Shown piece after piece: positions 47,656-56,194 of a DNA stretch of 64,000 bases. Source of the DNA: Rhodococcus sp. P1Y (GTDB lineage Bacteria > Actinomycetota > Actinomycetes > Mycobacteriales > Mycobacteriaceae); the NCBI RefSeq assembly GCF_003641205.1, contig NZ_CP032762.1, positions 5,042,001 to 5,106,000 of the forward strand, written 5' to 3'. Numbering within the stretch: the first letter of the stretch is position 1; every line of letters starts with the position of its first letter. Both the position numbers and the translations under genes were made by a program. The notes under the pieces were generated by a model. The model did not search any database. It was not told the DNA's origin and saw only the letters and a list, made by a program, of their open reading frames with translations.

Positions 47656-49142
47656 GAGATCTCCTTCGTGGCGGTGTCGTCGTACAAGATTTCTGCGAGT
47701 GCGGCAGGGGCAGGAAGATCGAGTCCGAACGTCGCTCCCTCCCCGTGCACGCTTCGAACCCAGGCGGAACCACCGTGCGCGTCGGCGATCGCGCGGACGA
47801 TCGCGAGACCGAGACCAGCGCCCGACCGCTGGGTCGGTGAGGTGCGATCAGCGGGTGAACCTCGTTGAAATCGTTCGAAGATCAGCGGAGCGTCCTCAGG
47901 TCTCACCCCGGGGCCATCGTCGGTGATCCACAGCGAGAAGATCCGATTCTCTCCGCTGCCGTCGAACCGTGACCCGAGGCGAATTCGAGAGCCGGCCTCG
48001 GTGTGCCCGACCGCGTTGGCCGACAGCTGGACCATGGCCTGAGTGACACGCTGCGCGTCGAGTGGGCACGTGCCTTCGGCGACTTCCATCAACAGCCACT
48101 GACGGTCGCCGATGGTCTGCACCTTGGATTCGATGTCGAGAACCAACTGCGCGACGTCGACTGGTTTGCGCACGACGAAGTCCGGTTGTTCCGCCTTGGC
48201 GAGCATCAGCAGATCGCTCACGATCCGGCCCATGCGGCCCAGTTCGCTGTCGACGAGGGCAAGCGTCTTGCGACGCTCTTCGGGGTTGTCCGACATCAAC
48301 TCTAGGTGTCCGCGGACGATCGTGATCGGCGTGCGAAGTTCGTGTCCTGCATCGTCTACGAACTGGCGCTGCGTCGTGTAAGCGCTTTCCAACCTGTCGA
48401 GCATGGCGTTGAACGTCTCCGCCAGGTCTGCGATGTCATCGCGTCCGTGGACGGGCACGCGAGCGGTCAGATCGGTCTCCCCAATTTCGGCAGCGACAGT
48501 TCGGACGGTCCGTACCGGCGCCAGGATTCGGCCTGCAACCAGGTAGGCGACACCCGTGGTCAGAATCAGGCCGACGACGCCGACAGTGGCCATCGTCCGC
48601 ATCGTGCGGTTCACCAGTTCACGACCCGACTGAGTGAACACGGCCACGAACAGGGTTCCGCCGGTTCCTCCGATGTCATTGACATCGACTCGGCCCCATC
48701 GCATCTGGCCAGAACTCGTTTCGACCACACCGGCCGGCTGCGCCGTACCGATCGTCGAGCGAAGTAGTGCCGGGTCCTCGGCCAAGGCAGGTGGAACGTC
48801 ACCGCGCGGTTCTCCGACGACGGTATCGCCCACGACGCCGATCATCACCTCGCCGAGACTGGGCGACTGGCGTGCCAAGTACACCTCCAGCAGTCTCTCG
48901 ACGGAGACGAACGGACGCGTCGTCGTCGGGTCGACGCCTTCCGCCGCGAAGGTGCGAAACTCGTCGGCCTCTTGCGTGATGTCGTCGTTGGCCCGCACGT
49001 CGACGTCGCGCAACAGAAGGTTGCGGGCGGTGACCAAGACAACCAGCAGCAACAGCAGGGTCGTCAGCATGATCCAGGCGGTGATCTTCCATCGCGCGGG
49101 CAGCGAAGAGCCGCGGCGCGCAACCAGCGACGCGTCAGTCAT
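47652..49142 (-). CDS. Sensor histidine kinase
   Basis: A 496-residue membrane kinase. It has transmembrane helices at about residues 20-39 and 184-204 flanking an extracellular sensor of about 145 residues. A HAMP domain (about 204-256) follows, then HisKA with phospho-accepting H267 (FVDDAGHELRTPITIVRGH) and HATPase_c with VQLSANAVGHTEAG, DDGPGVRPED and GAGLGLAIV. The sensor domain is not one I recognise. The ATG at 49142 overlaps the end of the acidic-protein gene by 8 bases; earlier starts would translate the DNA repeat of that gene in another frame (TTAGT repeats) and are rejected. Signal unknown, and the response regulator follows directly. Confidence 0.94.
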   Translation of the reverse strand: MTDASLVARRGSSLPARWKITAWIMLTTLLLLLVVLVTARNLLLRDVDVRANDDITQEADEFRTFAAEGVDPTTTRPFVSVERLLEVYLARQSPSLGEVMIGVVGDTVVGEPRGDVPPALAEDPALLRSTIGTAQPAGVVETSSGQMRWGRVDVNDIGGTGGTLFVAVFTQSGRELVNRTMRTMATVGVVGLILTTGVAYLVAGRILAPVRTVRTVAAEIGETDLTARVPVHGRDDIADLAETFNAMLDRLESAYTTQRQFVDDAGHELRTPITIVRGHLELMSDNPEERRKTLALVDSELGRMGRIVSDLLMLAKAEQPDFVVRKPVDVAQLVLDIESKVQTIGDRQWLLMEVAEGTCPLDAQRVTQAMVQLSANAVGHTEAGSRIRLGSRFDGSGENRIFSLWITDDGPGVRPEDAPLIFERFQRGSPADRTSPTQRSGAGLGLAIVRAIADAHGGSAWVRSVHGEGATFGLDLPAPAALAEILYDDTATKEIS

Positions 49143-49530
49143 CGTCGTCCCCGCCGTTGTCGTCCCCGCCGTTGTCGTCCCCGCCGTTGTCGTCCCCGCC
49201 GTTGTCGTCACCGTCGTCGAGGTCGTCGAAGTCGTCGTCGTACGGAACCGCAGGGGCAGGCGCGGGAACCTGTGGAACTGGTGGGGCCTGAGGAACAGGC
49301 GCTGGTACCGCAGGTGAAGGCGGCGGAGCCTGCGTGGTGGGTGCGGGTGCGGATGTTGTCGTGGCCGGTGTTGTCGGGGTGGATGTCGTCGTGGTGGGTA
49401 CGACGCTCACGACGACAGGCGTCGGATCGAGCTCCGGGTCCGGCGACCGTGTGAGCACGAAACTGGCCACCACCACGAACACGACGGCCGCGAGGACTGC
49501 CGCGACGGCGAGCGGTCGGGAGGAGTGCAT
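49135..49530 (-). CDS. Membrane-anchored protein with Pro/Thr linker and repeated Asp-rich tail
   Basis: About 131 residues from ATG 49530 (ATGs at 49551 and 49566 are also in frame, and none has a clear ribosome binding site). The order is: one hydrophobic helix (PLAVAAVLAAVVFVVVASFVL), a Thr/Pro/Ala/Val-rich stretch of about 70 residues, and a C-terminus with DDDFDDLDDG followed by four DDNGG repeats and DDDD. Four exact 15-bp DNA units at 49144-49203 encode the repeats, so their number could vary without frameshift. The topology predicts the acidic tail outside the cell. The gene overlaps the sensor kinase start by 8 bases and is the first gene of the operon. A cation-binding or sensor-accessory role is possible but unproven. 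Confidence 0.72.
   Translation of the reverse strand: MHSSRPLAVAAVLAAVVFVVVASFVLTRSPDPELDPTPVVVSVVPTTTTSTPTTPATTTSAPAPTTQAPPPSPAVPAPVPQAPPVPQVPAPAPAVPYDDDFDDLDDGDDNGGDDNGGDDNGGDDNGGDDDD
49144..49203. repeat. Four exact 15-bp tandem units encoding DDNGG
   Basis: GTCGTCCCCGCCGTT (plus strand) occurs four times in a row, with a degenerate fifth unit at 49204-49218. The unit length is a multiple of three, so gain or loss of units changes only the length of the acidic tail, and the kinase start at 49142 stays outside the array. Confidence 0.9.
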
Positions 49531-49547
49531 GAGAGCAACTATGCCGG

Positions 49548-49580
49548 GCATCCATGACGTACCCATGAGATACAGATGAA
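49548..49580 (-). promoter_or_regulatory. Three 11-bp direct repeats, OmpR-type binding site candidate
   Basis: On the plus strand GCATCCATGAC, GTACCCATGAG and ATACAGATGAA follow one another without gaps (49548-49558, 49559-49569, 49570-49580). All share ATGA near the end. The 11-base period matches binding of OmpR-family dimers on one face of DNA. The site is at the head of the operon encoding such a regulator. It overlaps the two upstream candidate ATGs, which favours ATG 49530 as the start. Confidence 0.5.
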
Positions 49581-49590
49581 GGTTTCTTCA

Positions 49591-50541
49591 TCAACCAGCG
49601 AGAGTGCGACGGCTTTCGAATCTACGACGCTCACCGGTGATCGGGTCGTCGAACTCGATTGCGCGAGCCAGTAACTGCAGCGGAGTGTCGAAATCGTCTG
49701 CCGGCGTCCTGGTGTAGACAGGATAGTACGGGTCCCCTTTGATAGGAATACCCAAGGATGACAGGTGGATTCGCAATTGATGCGTTCGTCCGGTATGCGG
49801 AAACAATCGATATCTGGCCCACGACCCCGCATTGGAGATCAGCTCGATCCGCGTTTCACTGTTCGGTTCACCAGGCTCTTCGCGCGCAACCATCACGCCG
49901 TGGTCTTTCAAGATCCGGCTACGGACGACGCGTGGGAACTCGAGCGATGGGTCGAAACCGGCAACGGCTTCGTACTCCTTGAGAACCTCACGCTCGCTGA
50001 ACAATTCCTGATACGGCCGTCGTAACTCCTTGGGGCGAGTGAAGATCAGTACACCTGCGGTAGCGCGGTCGAGACGGTGGGCCGGGGTGATGTCGGGGCA
50101 GTCGAGGAGGCGGCGCAACCGCACGGTCGCGGTCTCGGTGACGTGCATGCCGCGCGGAATCGTCGCGAGGAAATGGGGTTTGTCGACGACGACGAGGCCG
50201 TCGGCGTCGTACAGGATGTCGAGTTCGAAAGGGACGTGCACCTCGGGCGCAGGCTCACGGTAGAAGTGCACGAATCGACCTGGCGCATAAGCAGACTCCG
50301 GGTTCCACGGACGCCCCTTCTCGTCGACGACCTCCCGGGCGACCATCGACGCCGCCCACGGGTCGTCTGGGTGCTCACGCTCCAGCCATGCCAGAACCGT
50401 AGGCGCCGAGTCACCGTGTGGTAGCCGAATCCGCAGCGGCGCCAACCCATTCCTGTAGGGCAGGAGTGGAGCCTGCGGAACGACCCGGTTGTCGTGTGGT
50501 TCAGGCACAATCCACACACACGAGCCGGAGACCGCGACCAT
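49591..50541 (-). CDS. RluA-family pseudouridine synthase
   Basis: A protein of up to 316 residues. The catalytic Asp is D158 in [14 protein letters not shown], with [14 protein letters not shown] before it and the late motifs [27 protein letters not shown]. It isomerises specific uridines in rRNA or tRNA, and the target is unknown. The N-terminal 100 residues are an extension outside the catalytic core. The ATG at 50541 lies 41 bases inside the end of the TrhO gene. GTG codons at 50517 and 50508 (8-base overlap) are realistic alternatives, since none has a clear ribosome binding site. Pairing with a tRNA-uridine hydroxylase gene suggests a shared RNA-modification unit. Confidence 0.9.
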   Translation of the reverse strand: MVAVSGSCVWIVPEPHDNRVVPQAPLLPYRNGLAPLRIRLPHGDSAPTVLAWLEREHPDDPWAASMVAREVVDEKGRPWNPESAYAPGRFVHFYREPAPEVHVPFELDILYDADGLVVVDKPHFLATIPRGMHVTETATVRLRRLLDCPDITPAHRLDRATAGVLIFTRPKELRRPYQELFSEREVLKEYEAVAGFDPSLEFPRVVRSRILKDHGVMVAREEPGEPNSETRIELISNAGSWARYRLFPHTGRTHQLRIHLSSLGIPIKGDPYYPVYTRTPADDFDTPLQLLARAIEFDDPITGERRRFESRRTLAG

Positions 50542-51343
50542 CGTCGTCGTCGAAGTCCTGATAGCGAGAGGTCGGATTGGTACACACCGTGCACCTGCCG
50601 ATCACCGAGGTGTGGTCGGAGAAGTCGATTTTCATGCGTTTGTCGAATACGTACAGCGATCCCTCCCACAGCGCGTCGTCGCCGAAGGTCTCGCCATAGC
50701 GCACGATACCGCCGTCGAGCTGGTACACCTCCTCGAACCCACGCGCCTTCATCAAGGAGGACAACACCTCGCAGCGAACGCCACCCGTGCAGTAGGTGAC
50801 AACTGGGCTCATCTTGAGATGGTCGAACTGTCCGGAATCAAGCTGTGCTACAAAGTCTTTCGTCGTATCCACATCGGGCACGACGGCGTTCTTGAACTTG
50901 CCGATCTGCGCTTCGAACGCGTTGCGGCCATCGAAGAACACGACGTCCTCGCCCCGCGAATCCACCAACTCGTGCACCTGCTGCGGGCTGAGATGCACTC
51001 CCCCGCCGACCACTCCGCCGTCGTCGACCTTCAGTTCCTCGGGTGCGCCGAATGTGACGATTTCGGAGCGGACCTTCACGGACAGGCGCGGGAAATCGTC
51101 GCCGAGCCCCTCCGACCACTTGATGTCGGCATTCTTGAAGGGCGCGTAGCCACGAGTGCCTCGGACGTACTTCTTGACGTTCTCCAGCTCGCCGCCGACC
51201 GTCGCGTTGATCCCGTGTTCGGAAATCAGGATGCGTCCGTTCAGGTTGTTGGACGCGGCAAGAGTCTGCTGCCAGAGCCGGATGGCCTCGGGATCCGGCA
51301 GCGGAGTGAACACGTAGAACAGCACAATTTTCGGTACAGCCAT
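50501..51343 (-). CDS. trhO: tRNA uridine(34) hydroxylase TrhO (rhodanese-like)
   Basis: A 280-residue protein of the YceA/TrhO family, which makes 5-hydroxyuridine at the tRNA wobble position with oxygen. The N-terminal UPF0176 domain ([38 protein letters not shown]) is followed by a rhodanese domain with the active-site loop [10 protein letters not shown] (C185 and C191) and [12 protein letters not shown]. The C-terminus has [12 protein letters not shown] and a final CVDCA, giving two CXXC-like pairs that may bind metal. It overlaps the pseudouridine synthase gene downstream. A palindromic repeat separates it from the PhoD gene. Confidence 0.92.
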   Translation of the reverse strand: MAVPKIVLFYVFTPLPDPEAIRLWQQTLAASNNLNGRILISEHGINATVGGELENVKKYVRGTRGYAPFKNADIKWSEGLGDDFPRLSVKVRSEIVTFGAPEELKVDDGGVVGGGVHLSPQQVHELVDSRGEDVVFFDGRNAFEAQIGKFKNAVVPDVDTTKDFVAQLDSGQFDHLKMSPVVTYCTGGVRCEVLSSLMKARGFEEVYQLDGGIVRYGETFGDDALWEGSLYVFDKRMKIDFSDHTSVIGRCTVCTNPTSRYQDFDDDDGRGLRLVCVDCA

Positions 51344-51358
51344 GGTGTCAAGTATGCC

Positions 51359-51420
51359 TCGTGAGTGCGTAGTGACAGACGAACGTAACTATGCGCGCAC
51401 GGGGAGCGGGGCTGCATCCA
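51359..51420. repeat. Copy of the dispersed palindromic repeat, overlapping the phoD 3' end
   Basis: The left arm GTGAGTGCGTAGTGACAG (from 51361) and the right arm GTAACTATGCGCGCACGGGG (about 51384-51403) belong to the family seen at 14271, 59194 and 60323. The right arm supplies the stop codon and the last residues (PLPVRA) of PhoD. Confidence 0.7.
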
Positions 51421-53128
51421 CCCGCGCGACGCCCGCGGGAACGCTGAACCCTGCGCCCCAGTACACGCCCGTCAACGGGTCTTCCTTTGCGTCGAGGAAC
51501 CAGTGGTCCATCTGCACTCCGGACGGAGTCACGTCGAACACCCCGAACCCGTGGCTGTCCAGATCGACGTATCGGATGTGCCTGTTCAGCGTGGTCAGGG
51601 CGGCTTCGGCTACGCGACCGAGTGTGTGTGGAGGCGTCTGGGTCAGGTCGTCGATGTTGGCCGAGGACACCGACGTGACGACCAATTCCGTCGCAACCCC
51701 GCCGGTCTCGAAGTACCGCGCTGCGTCCTGCGGCACGTCGCATGCCCAGGCGGAGTGAATGTCACCGGTGATGAACACGGTGTTGGTCACACCGTTGTCC
51801 GCGATAGCACCCAGGAGCTTCTTGCGGTCGGCGGTGTACCCGTCCCACGGATCGGCGTTGTAGGGCAGACCGCCCTCGGGAACGCCGATCAGACTCGTCA
51901 GTGCTCGGGATGCCTCGCTTTCGAGCGGAGGCAACAGCACCGGCGTGATCATCACCGGGTTCCCGACGATTTTCCACGTGGTCGGCGAGGACACGAGTCC
52001 GTCGGTCAACCACTGCATCTGGTCGGCTCCGGTGATCGTGCGGTTCGGCGAGTCCACGTCGGCTCCCTGGAACGGCAACACCTGCTGAGACCGGTACGTC
52101 CTCAGGTCGAGCATCGACAGTTCGAGCAGGTTCCCGAACCGCAGACGCCGGTACAGGTGGCGGTTCTGCGCGCTGCCTGCCGCTCGGACCGGCATCCACT
52201 CGTAGTACGCCTGCACCGAGTTGGCCTTTCGGACGTTCCACGGTCCTTCGGTCTCGGGCTGGTGATTCTGGGCACCACCGTCGTACGCGTCGTTGGCGCT
52301 CTCGTGGTCGTCCCATGTGCAGATCCACGGCACGCCGAGGTGAGCGGCCTTCAGATCAGGGTCCGATTTGTACTGGCCGTGGCGGATCCGATAGTCCGCG
52401 AGACTGACGATCTCGTGCACAGGCTCGTGCTGGCGAACCACACCGTTCTTGCCGGCGAAGCCACCGGTTTCGTACTCGTAGATGTAGTCGCCCAGGTGGA
52501 TGATTGCATCCAGATCCGTCCGAGTGGACAGGTGCCGATACGCACCGAAATATCCGGACTCCCAGTTCGAGCAGGAGACGACGCCGAACCTGATGCGCTG
52601 GACGTCGGCGTCGTTCGCGGGAGCTGTTCTGGTGGTACCCACTACCGACTGAGCGCCGGAGCTGTCGCCGTCGAGAACCTCGAAGCTGTAGTAGTAGGTC
52701 GTCGCCGGGGACAGACCGTCGACGTCGACCTTGACGGTGTGGTCGGACGCCGCGTCGGTCACCGAAGACCCGCTACGAACCAATGCGGTGAGCTCGGGGT
52801 CGGTGGCCACCCGCCAACGGACGGACGTGGCGGGGCCCAGTCCGGAACCGGGAGTGGCGTCGGGAACCGGGGTAATTCGCGTCCAAAGAATGACCGCCTC
52901 CGGCGTCGGATCACCGGACGCGACTCCGTGCTGAAAAGGCCCCGGTTGATCACTCTGCGCGTGTGCGAGAGCCGGCATCGCCGACGCCGCCCCGACAGCG
53001 GCGATCGCGGTCGTCGACGACCTCAGAAACCCGCGTCTGGACAATCCTTCTCGTACTCCCACTCCGCCAGTCCATGCGAACTTCGTGCCGCGGTCAAGTC
53101 GGGCTGGCCACCGGGGTCGAAAATTCAC
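51389..53128 (-). CDS. phoD: Alkaline phosphatase D (PhoD), Tat-exported
   Basis: A phosphodiesterase/phosphatase of about 579 residues. A twin-arginine signal is clear (LSRRGFLRSSTTAIAAVGAASAMPALAHA), so it is exported folded. The mature protein has the N-terminal Ig-like PhoD domain (FQHGVASGDPTPEAVILWTRI) and the metallophosphatase core: VSCSNWESGYF, HLGDYIYEYE, WDDHESANDAYDGG and ITGDIHSAW, which supply Fe/Ca ligands. The longest start is GTG 53128, and GTG 53062, closer to the Tat motif, is equally possible. The last residues are encoded by an inserted palindromic repeat, which suggests a changed C-terminus. Expected to be used under phosphate limitation, although no PHO box was identified. 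Confidence 0.93.
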   Translation of the reverse strand: MNFRPRWPARLDRGTKFAWTGGVGVREGLSRRGFLRSSTTAIAAVGAASAMPALAHAQSDQPGPFQHGVASGDPTPEAVILWTRITPVPDATPGSGLGPATSVRWRVATDPELTALVRSGSSVTDAASDHTVKVDVDGLSPATTYYYSFEVLDGDSSGAQSVVGTTRTAPANDADVQRIRFGVVSCSNWESGYFGAYRHLSTRTDLDAIIHLGDYIYEYETGGFAGKNGVVRQHEPVHEIVSLADYRIRHGQYKSDPDLKAAHLGVPWICTWDDHESANDAYDGGAQNHQPETEGPWNVRKANSVQAYYEWMPVRAAGSAQNRHLYRRLRFGNLLELSMLDLRTYRSQQVLPFQGADVDSPNRTITGADQMQWLTDGLVSSPTTWKIVGNPVMITPVLLPPLESEASRALTSLIGVPEGGLPYNADPWDGYTADRKKLLGAIADNGVTNTVFITGDIHSAWACDVPQDAARYFETGGVATELVVTSVSSANIDDLTQTPPHTLGRVAEAALTTLNRHIRYVDLDSHGFGVFDVTPSGVQMDHWFLDAKEDPLTGVYWGAGFSVPAGVARVDAAPLPVRA

Positions 53129-53192
53129 TCAACCGACCGAAGGCGTACGAACCTCGGCGACGAGGGAAGTGAAGACCTCAGGGCTTCACACC

Positions 53193-54095
53193 TCAGAGGT
53201 ACACCCCGACGTTCGATACGACGTGTTCGGTCATGTTCCGTAGTGCGTCGAACTGGCCGTGGTTGCCGTACTTCTGACGGAGGGTGCCGAAGTCCAGGTA
53301 CTCGGCCGACTGAGCGATCTGATTGGACTCGGGGATCCAATGCGGAATGACCGTCGGCGGACGCGGCCGGGTGTCGCGTTCGTCCGCCGGCAGCGATTCG
53401 TACTCGAACACCTGCCGCTGCAGGCGCTCGATGGTGGTTCGGTGCAGAGTCGAGCTGGAGCGGTACTTGGTGATGATCAGCCCGAGCGGAGTCAATGCAT
53501 GACCGGTCCGATCGGTGAATCGCTGCACTCGACGCTGCAGCTGCGGGATCCCATAGGTCGACAGCACGTCAGGGATCGCGGGAACAACATAGGCGTCGGC
53601 CATCATCAGTCCGTTGGCGGTGACGATGCCGAGATTGGGCGCGCAATCGAGCAGGACGAAATCGTACGAGGATTGCAGTCCAGCGAGGGCCGCGCGGAGA
53701 ACCAGGAGCGGCTCGAGAGACCCAGGCGCTTCGTACTGCCACGCATTCATCTCCTCCTGGGTCTCCATGAGGTCCAACGACGACGCGATCAGGTCGACGC
53801 CGCGCACCGACTCGAGTGGCGAGGCGTCGCGCTGAAGCGCTTTCACCACGTCGAATTCCGGAAGGTTCGCATCCAGGGCACTCGCGAAGAGGGCGTCGAG
53901 AGTCAAGTTCGCGTCGTTGACCTCCTGCCACCGCTGTTCGCCGATCATCATCGTCGTCAGGTTGGTCTGCGGATCGAGATCCACGAGCAGCACTCGATAC
54001 CCGAACTCGGCCGACATGAACTCGGCCAGTGCCGCCGTCGTCGTCGACTTCCCGACGCCGCCCTTGAGGTTGATCGTGGCGATTACAGTCGCCAT
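53193..54095 (-). CDS. ParA-family ATPase, orphan
   Basis: A 300-residue P-loop ATPase. The deviant Walker A is LKGGVGKSTTTAALAEF (K11 signature Lys and K16), followed by LLVDLDPQTNLT, LLDCAPNLGIVT and a C-terminal helical part ending VVSNVGVYL. ParA proteins position DNA or protein cargo together with a ParB-like partner. None is adjacent: the neighbours are PhoD and a divergent photolyase. The ATG at 54095 has GGGAG upstream and gives the standard N-terminus, and the frame remains open upstream to 54182. It may position a protein cluster rather than a chromosome. Confidence 0.88.
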   Translation of the reverse strand: MATVIATINLKGGVGKSTTTAALAEFMSAEFGYRVLLVDLDPQTNLTTMMIGEQRWQEVNDANLTLDALFASALDANLPEFDVVKALQRDASPLESVRGVDLIASSLDLMETQEEMNAWQYEAPGSLEPLLVLRAALAGLQSSYDFVLLDCAPNLGIVTANGLMMADAYVVPAIPDVLSTYGIPQLQRRVQRFTDRTGHALTPLGLIITKYRSSSTLHRTTIERLQRQVFEYESLPADERDTRPRPPTVIPHWIPESNQIAQSAEYLDFGTLRQKYGNHGQFDALRNMTEHVVSNVGVYL

Positions 54096-54190
54096 CTGCA
54101 CTCCCTGGTCGTCTACCTTTCGTGGTGGGCCTAGTTCTACCGCAGCTGCGCCTGGTTTGCTGATGTATCGATCCGAGCACACTCGGAGGT

Positions 54191-55669
54191 ATGAGCTCCC
54201 CGCTATGGCTGTTCGGTGATCAGTTGGGCCCGCACTTTCATTCGACGCCCGAGCACGTCGAACGCGACGTCCTCCTCGTCGAGAGTGCGCGCGTTCTTCG
54301 TAGCAAACCGTTCCACCGCCAGAAGCTGCATCTGGTGCTCTCGGGCATGCGGCACCTCGCGGACGAGTTGGGTGACCGCGCTACCTATCTGCAGACCGAC
54401 ACGTACCGAGAAGCGTTGGAGCAGTTCGGCCGGCCGGTCGTGGTCTTCGAGCCGACTTCGCACGGGGCCGAGAAGTTCGTGAATCGGTTGTTCGACGAGG
54501 GTCTCGTCGAGGACGTCCTTCCGACGCCGATGTTCGCGCTGAGCCGCGCGGACTTCGACGAGTGGGCTGGCAATCGCCACCAGTTCCGGATGGAAACGTT
54601 CTACCGCGATCAACGCCGACGTTTCGAGATCCTGATGTCGGGCGACGATCCTGTCGACGGCAAGTGGAACCTGGACGAGGAGAACCGCGAGCCCCCGCCG
54701 AAGAAGCAACTGACACTCGGCGTCGATCCACCCTGGTGGCCCACAGAGGACACGATCGACGACGAGGTCCGTGCCGATCTGGATTCGATGAACCTGGACA
54801 CCGTCGGCAACGACGGACCCAGACTGTTCGCAGTGACGGCCGACGAAGCACGAAAGGCTCTGGATCACTTCGTCTCCTACCGGCTGCAGGACTTCGGCAA
54901 GTACGAGGACGCAGTCATGACCGAGGATTGGACGATGGCGCATTCGCTGCTGTCGGTTCCGCTCAATCTGGGATTGTTGCAGCCGTTGGATGTCGCCGAG
55001 GCAGCCGAAAAAGCCTGGCGCGACGGTGATGCCTCACTTGCGTCGGTCGAGGGGTTCGTCCGGCAGATACTCGGGTGGCGAGAATACGTCTGGCATCTGT
55101 ACTGGCACTTCGGACCGGACTACGTGAACCGGAACGAGCTGGAAGCCCATGTGCCACTGCCGAAGTGGTTCACCGACCTCGACGGCGAAGAGCCGATCGC
55201 GGCATGTCTGTCGCACACCTTGACCGAGTTACGTGAACGTGGCTGGGTGCACCACATTCCGCGACTGATGATCCTGGGAAATTTCGCGCTGCAACGCGGA
55301 TACGACCCCAAAGCATTGACGGAGTGGTTCTCCACAGCGTTCGTCGACGGTTTCGCCTGGGTAATGCCGGTCAACGTGATCGGGATGAGCCAACATGCCG
55401 ACGGCGGATTGATCGCGACGAAGCCGTACGCCTCGGGCGGGGCGTATCTGAACCGCATGACCGACCACTGCGGCGGGTGCGAGTACAACCCGAAGAAGCG
55501 ACTCGGAACGGATGCCTGCCCGTTCACAGCAGGGTATTGGGCCTTCGTGCATCGCCATCGAGATCGCCTGGCGCACAACCACCGAACCGCCCGGCAGGTG
55601 TCGTCGATGAACCGCCTCTCCGACCTCGACCAGGTACTGGAGCAGGAGGCCCAGCGCGACGTGTTCTAA
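54191..55669 (+). CDS. FeS-type bacterial (6-4) photolyase/cryptochrome (PhrB-like)
   Basis: A 492-residue DPRP/FeS-BCP protein. The N-terminal Rossmann part is WLFGDQLGPHF, and the C-terminus is the FAD-binding helical domain. Four Cys (C339, C427, C430, C443) stand at spacings 88, 3 and 13, the same as the four cluster ligands I recall for Agrobacterium PhrB (350, 438, 441, 454). It therefore probably carries FAD and a 4Fe-4S cluster, with possibly a lumazine antenna, and repairs (6-4) photoproducts with light. The ATG at 54191 is only one base after GGAGG, unusually close, but the N-terminus fits the family. A GbsR-like gene follows 36 bases later. Confidence 0.9.
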   Translation: MSSPLWLFGDQLGPHFHSTPEHVERDVLLVESARVLRSKPFHRQKLHLVLSGMRHLADELGDRATYLQTDTYREALEQFGRPVVVFEPTSHGAEKFVNRLFDEGLVEDVLPTPMFALSRADFDEWAGNRHQFRMETFYRDQRRRFEILMSGDDPVDGKWNLDEENREPPPKKQLTLGVDPPWWPTEDTIDDEVRADLDSMNLDTVGNDGPRLFAVTADEARKALDHFVSYRLQDFGKYEDAVMTEDWTMAHSLLSVPLNLGLLQPLDVAEAAEKAWRDGDASLASVEGFVRQILGWREYVWHLYWHFGPDYVNRNELEAHVPLPKWFTDLDGEEPIAACLSHTLTELRERGWVHHIPRLMILGNFALQRGYDPKALTEWFSTAFVDGFAWVMPVNVIGMSQHADGGLIATKPYASGGAYLNRMTDHCGGCEYNPKKRLGTDACPFTAGYWAFVHRHRDRLAHNHRTARQVSSMNRLSDLDQVLEQEAQRDVF

Positions 55670-55705
55670 TTTTCGCAAGACAGCAGGACGGCGAAGGGGA
55701 CTTTC

Positions 55706-56194
55706 ATGGTCGAGGCGGGGCCACGGACACCGGAAGCATTCCCCGAGTGGTTCATCGACCGATTCGCCGACTACTGGCAGTCCGGCGGCGCGTCACGCAT
55801 CGAGGGCCGGATCGTCGGATACCTGCTGATCAACGAGTCCCCAGGAGTCAGCGCCGCTGAGTTGGCCCAAGCGCTCGGTACCAGCAGAGGGTCGATCTCC
55901 AACTACATCCGGCGGCTCATCGCACGTGGATTCGTCCAGCAGGTTCGCCGCCCCCGCGACCGCGTGCACTACTACGTCATGGATTCCGACGTGTGGGGCG
56001 GGTTCCTGGAGAACGAGCACGCGTACCTGGAGAATCAAAGAGCGCTCGCAACGGCGGCGTTGAAGTACGCCGACCCGTCGGGGCCCGCGTACCTCCGTGT
56101 GCTCAACATGAGGGACTACATGGGGTGGATCATCGACAACCGCATGCTGCGCAGCGAGTGGAATCGGTTCAAGGAAGAGCGCGACCGGTCCTAG
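55706..56194 (+). CDS. GbsR/MarR-family transcriptional regulator
   Basis: A 162-residue winged-helix protein: FADYWQSGGASRIEGRIVGYLLINESPGVSAAELAQALGTSRGSISNYIRRLIARGFVQQVRRPRDRVHYYVMDSDVW. This matches the GbsR-like MarR subgroup that often controls adjacent transporter or membrane genes. It follows the photolyase after 36 bases, and its TAG stop overlaps the stop of the convergent siderophore-binding gene (shared CTAG). The target is unknown, with the photolyase pair and transport genes elsewhere as candidates. Confidence 0.88.
   Translation: MVEAGPRTPEAFPEWFIDRFADYWQSGGASRIEGRIVGYLLINESPGVSAAELAQALGTSRGSISNYIRRLIARGFVQQVRRPRDRVHYYVMDSDVWGGFLENEHAYLENQRALATAALKYADPSGPAYLRVLNMRDYMGWIIDNRMLRSEWNRFKEERDRS

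Noticed and set aside
49143..49211. N-terminal TTAGT repeats on the histidine kinase
   Set aside because: They are the acidic-protein DNA repeat read in another frame. The kinase starts at ATG 49142.
56191..56194. Overlapping stop codons (CTAG) of convergent genes as a special signal
   Set aside because: Short convergent overlaps also occur at 63073-63076 and nearly at 17763-17768, and are common in compact genomes.
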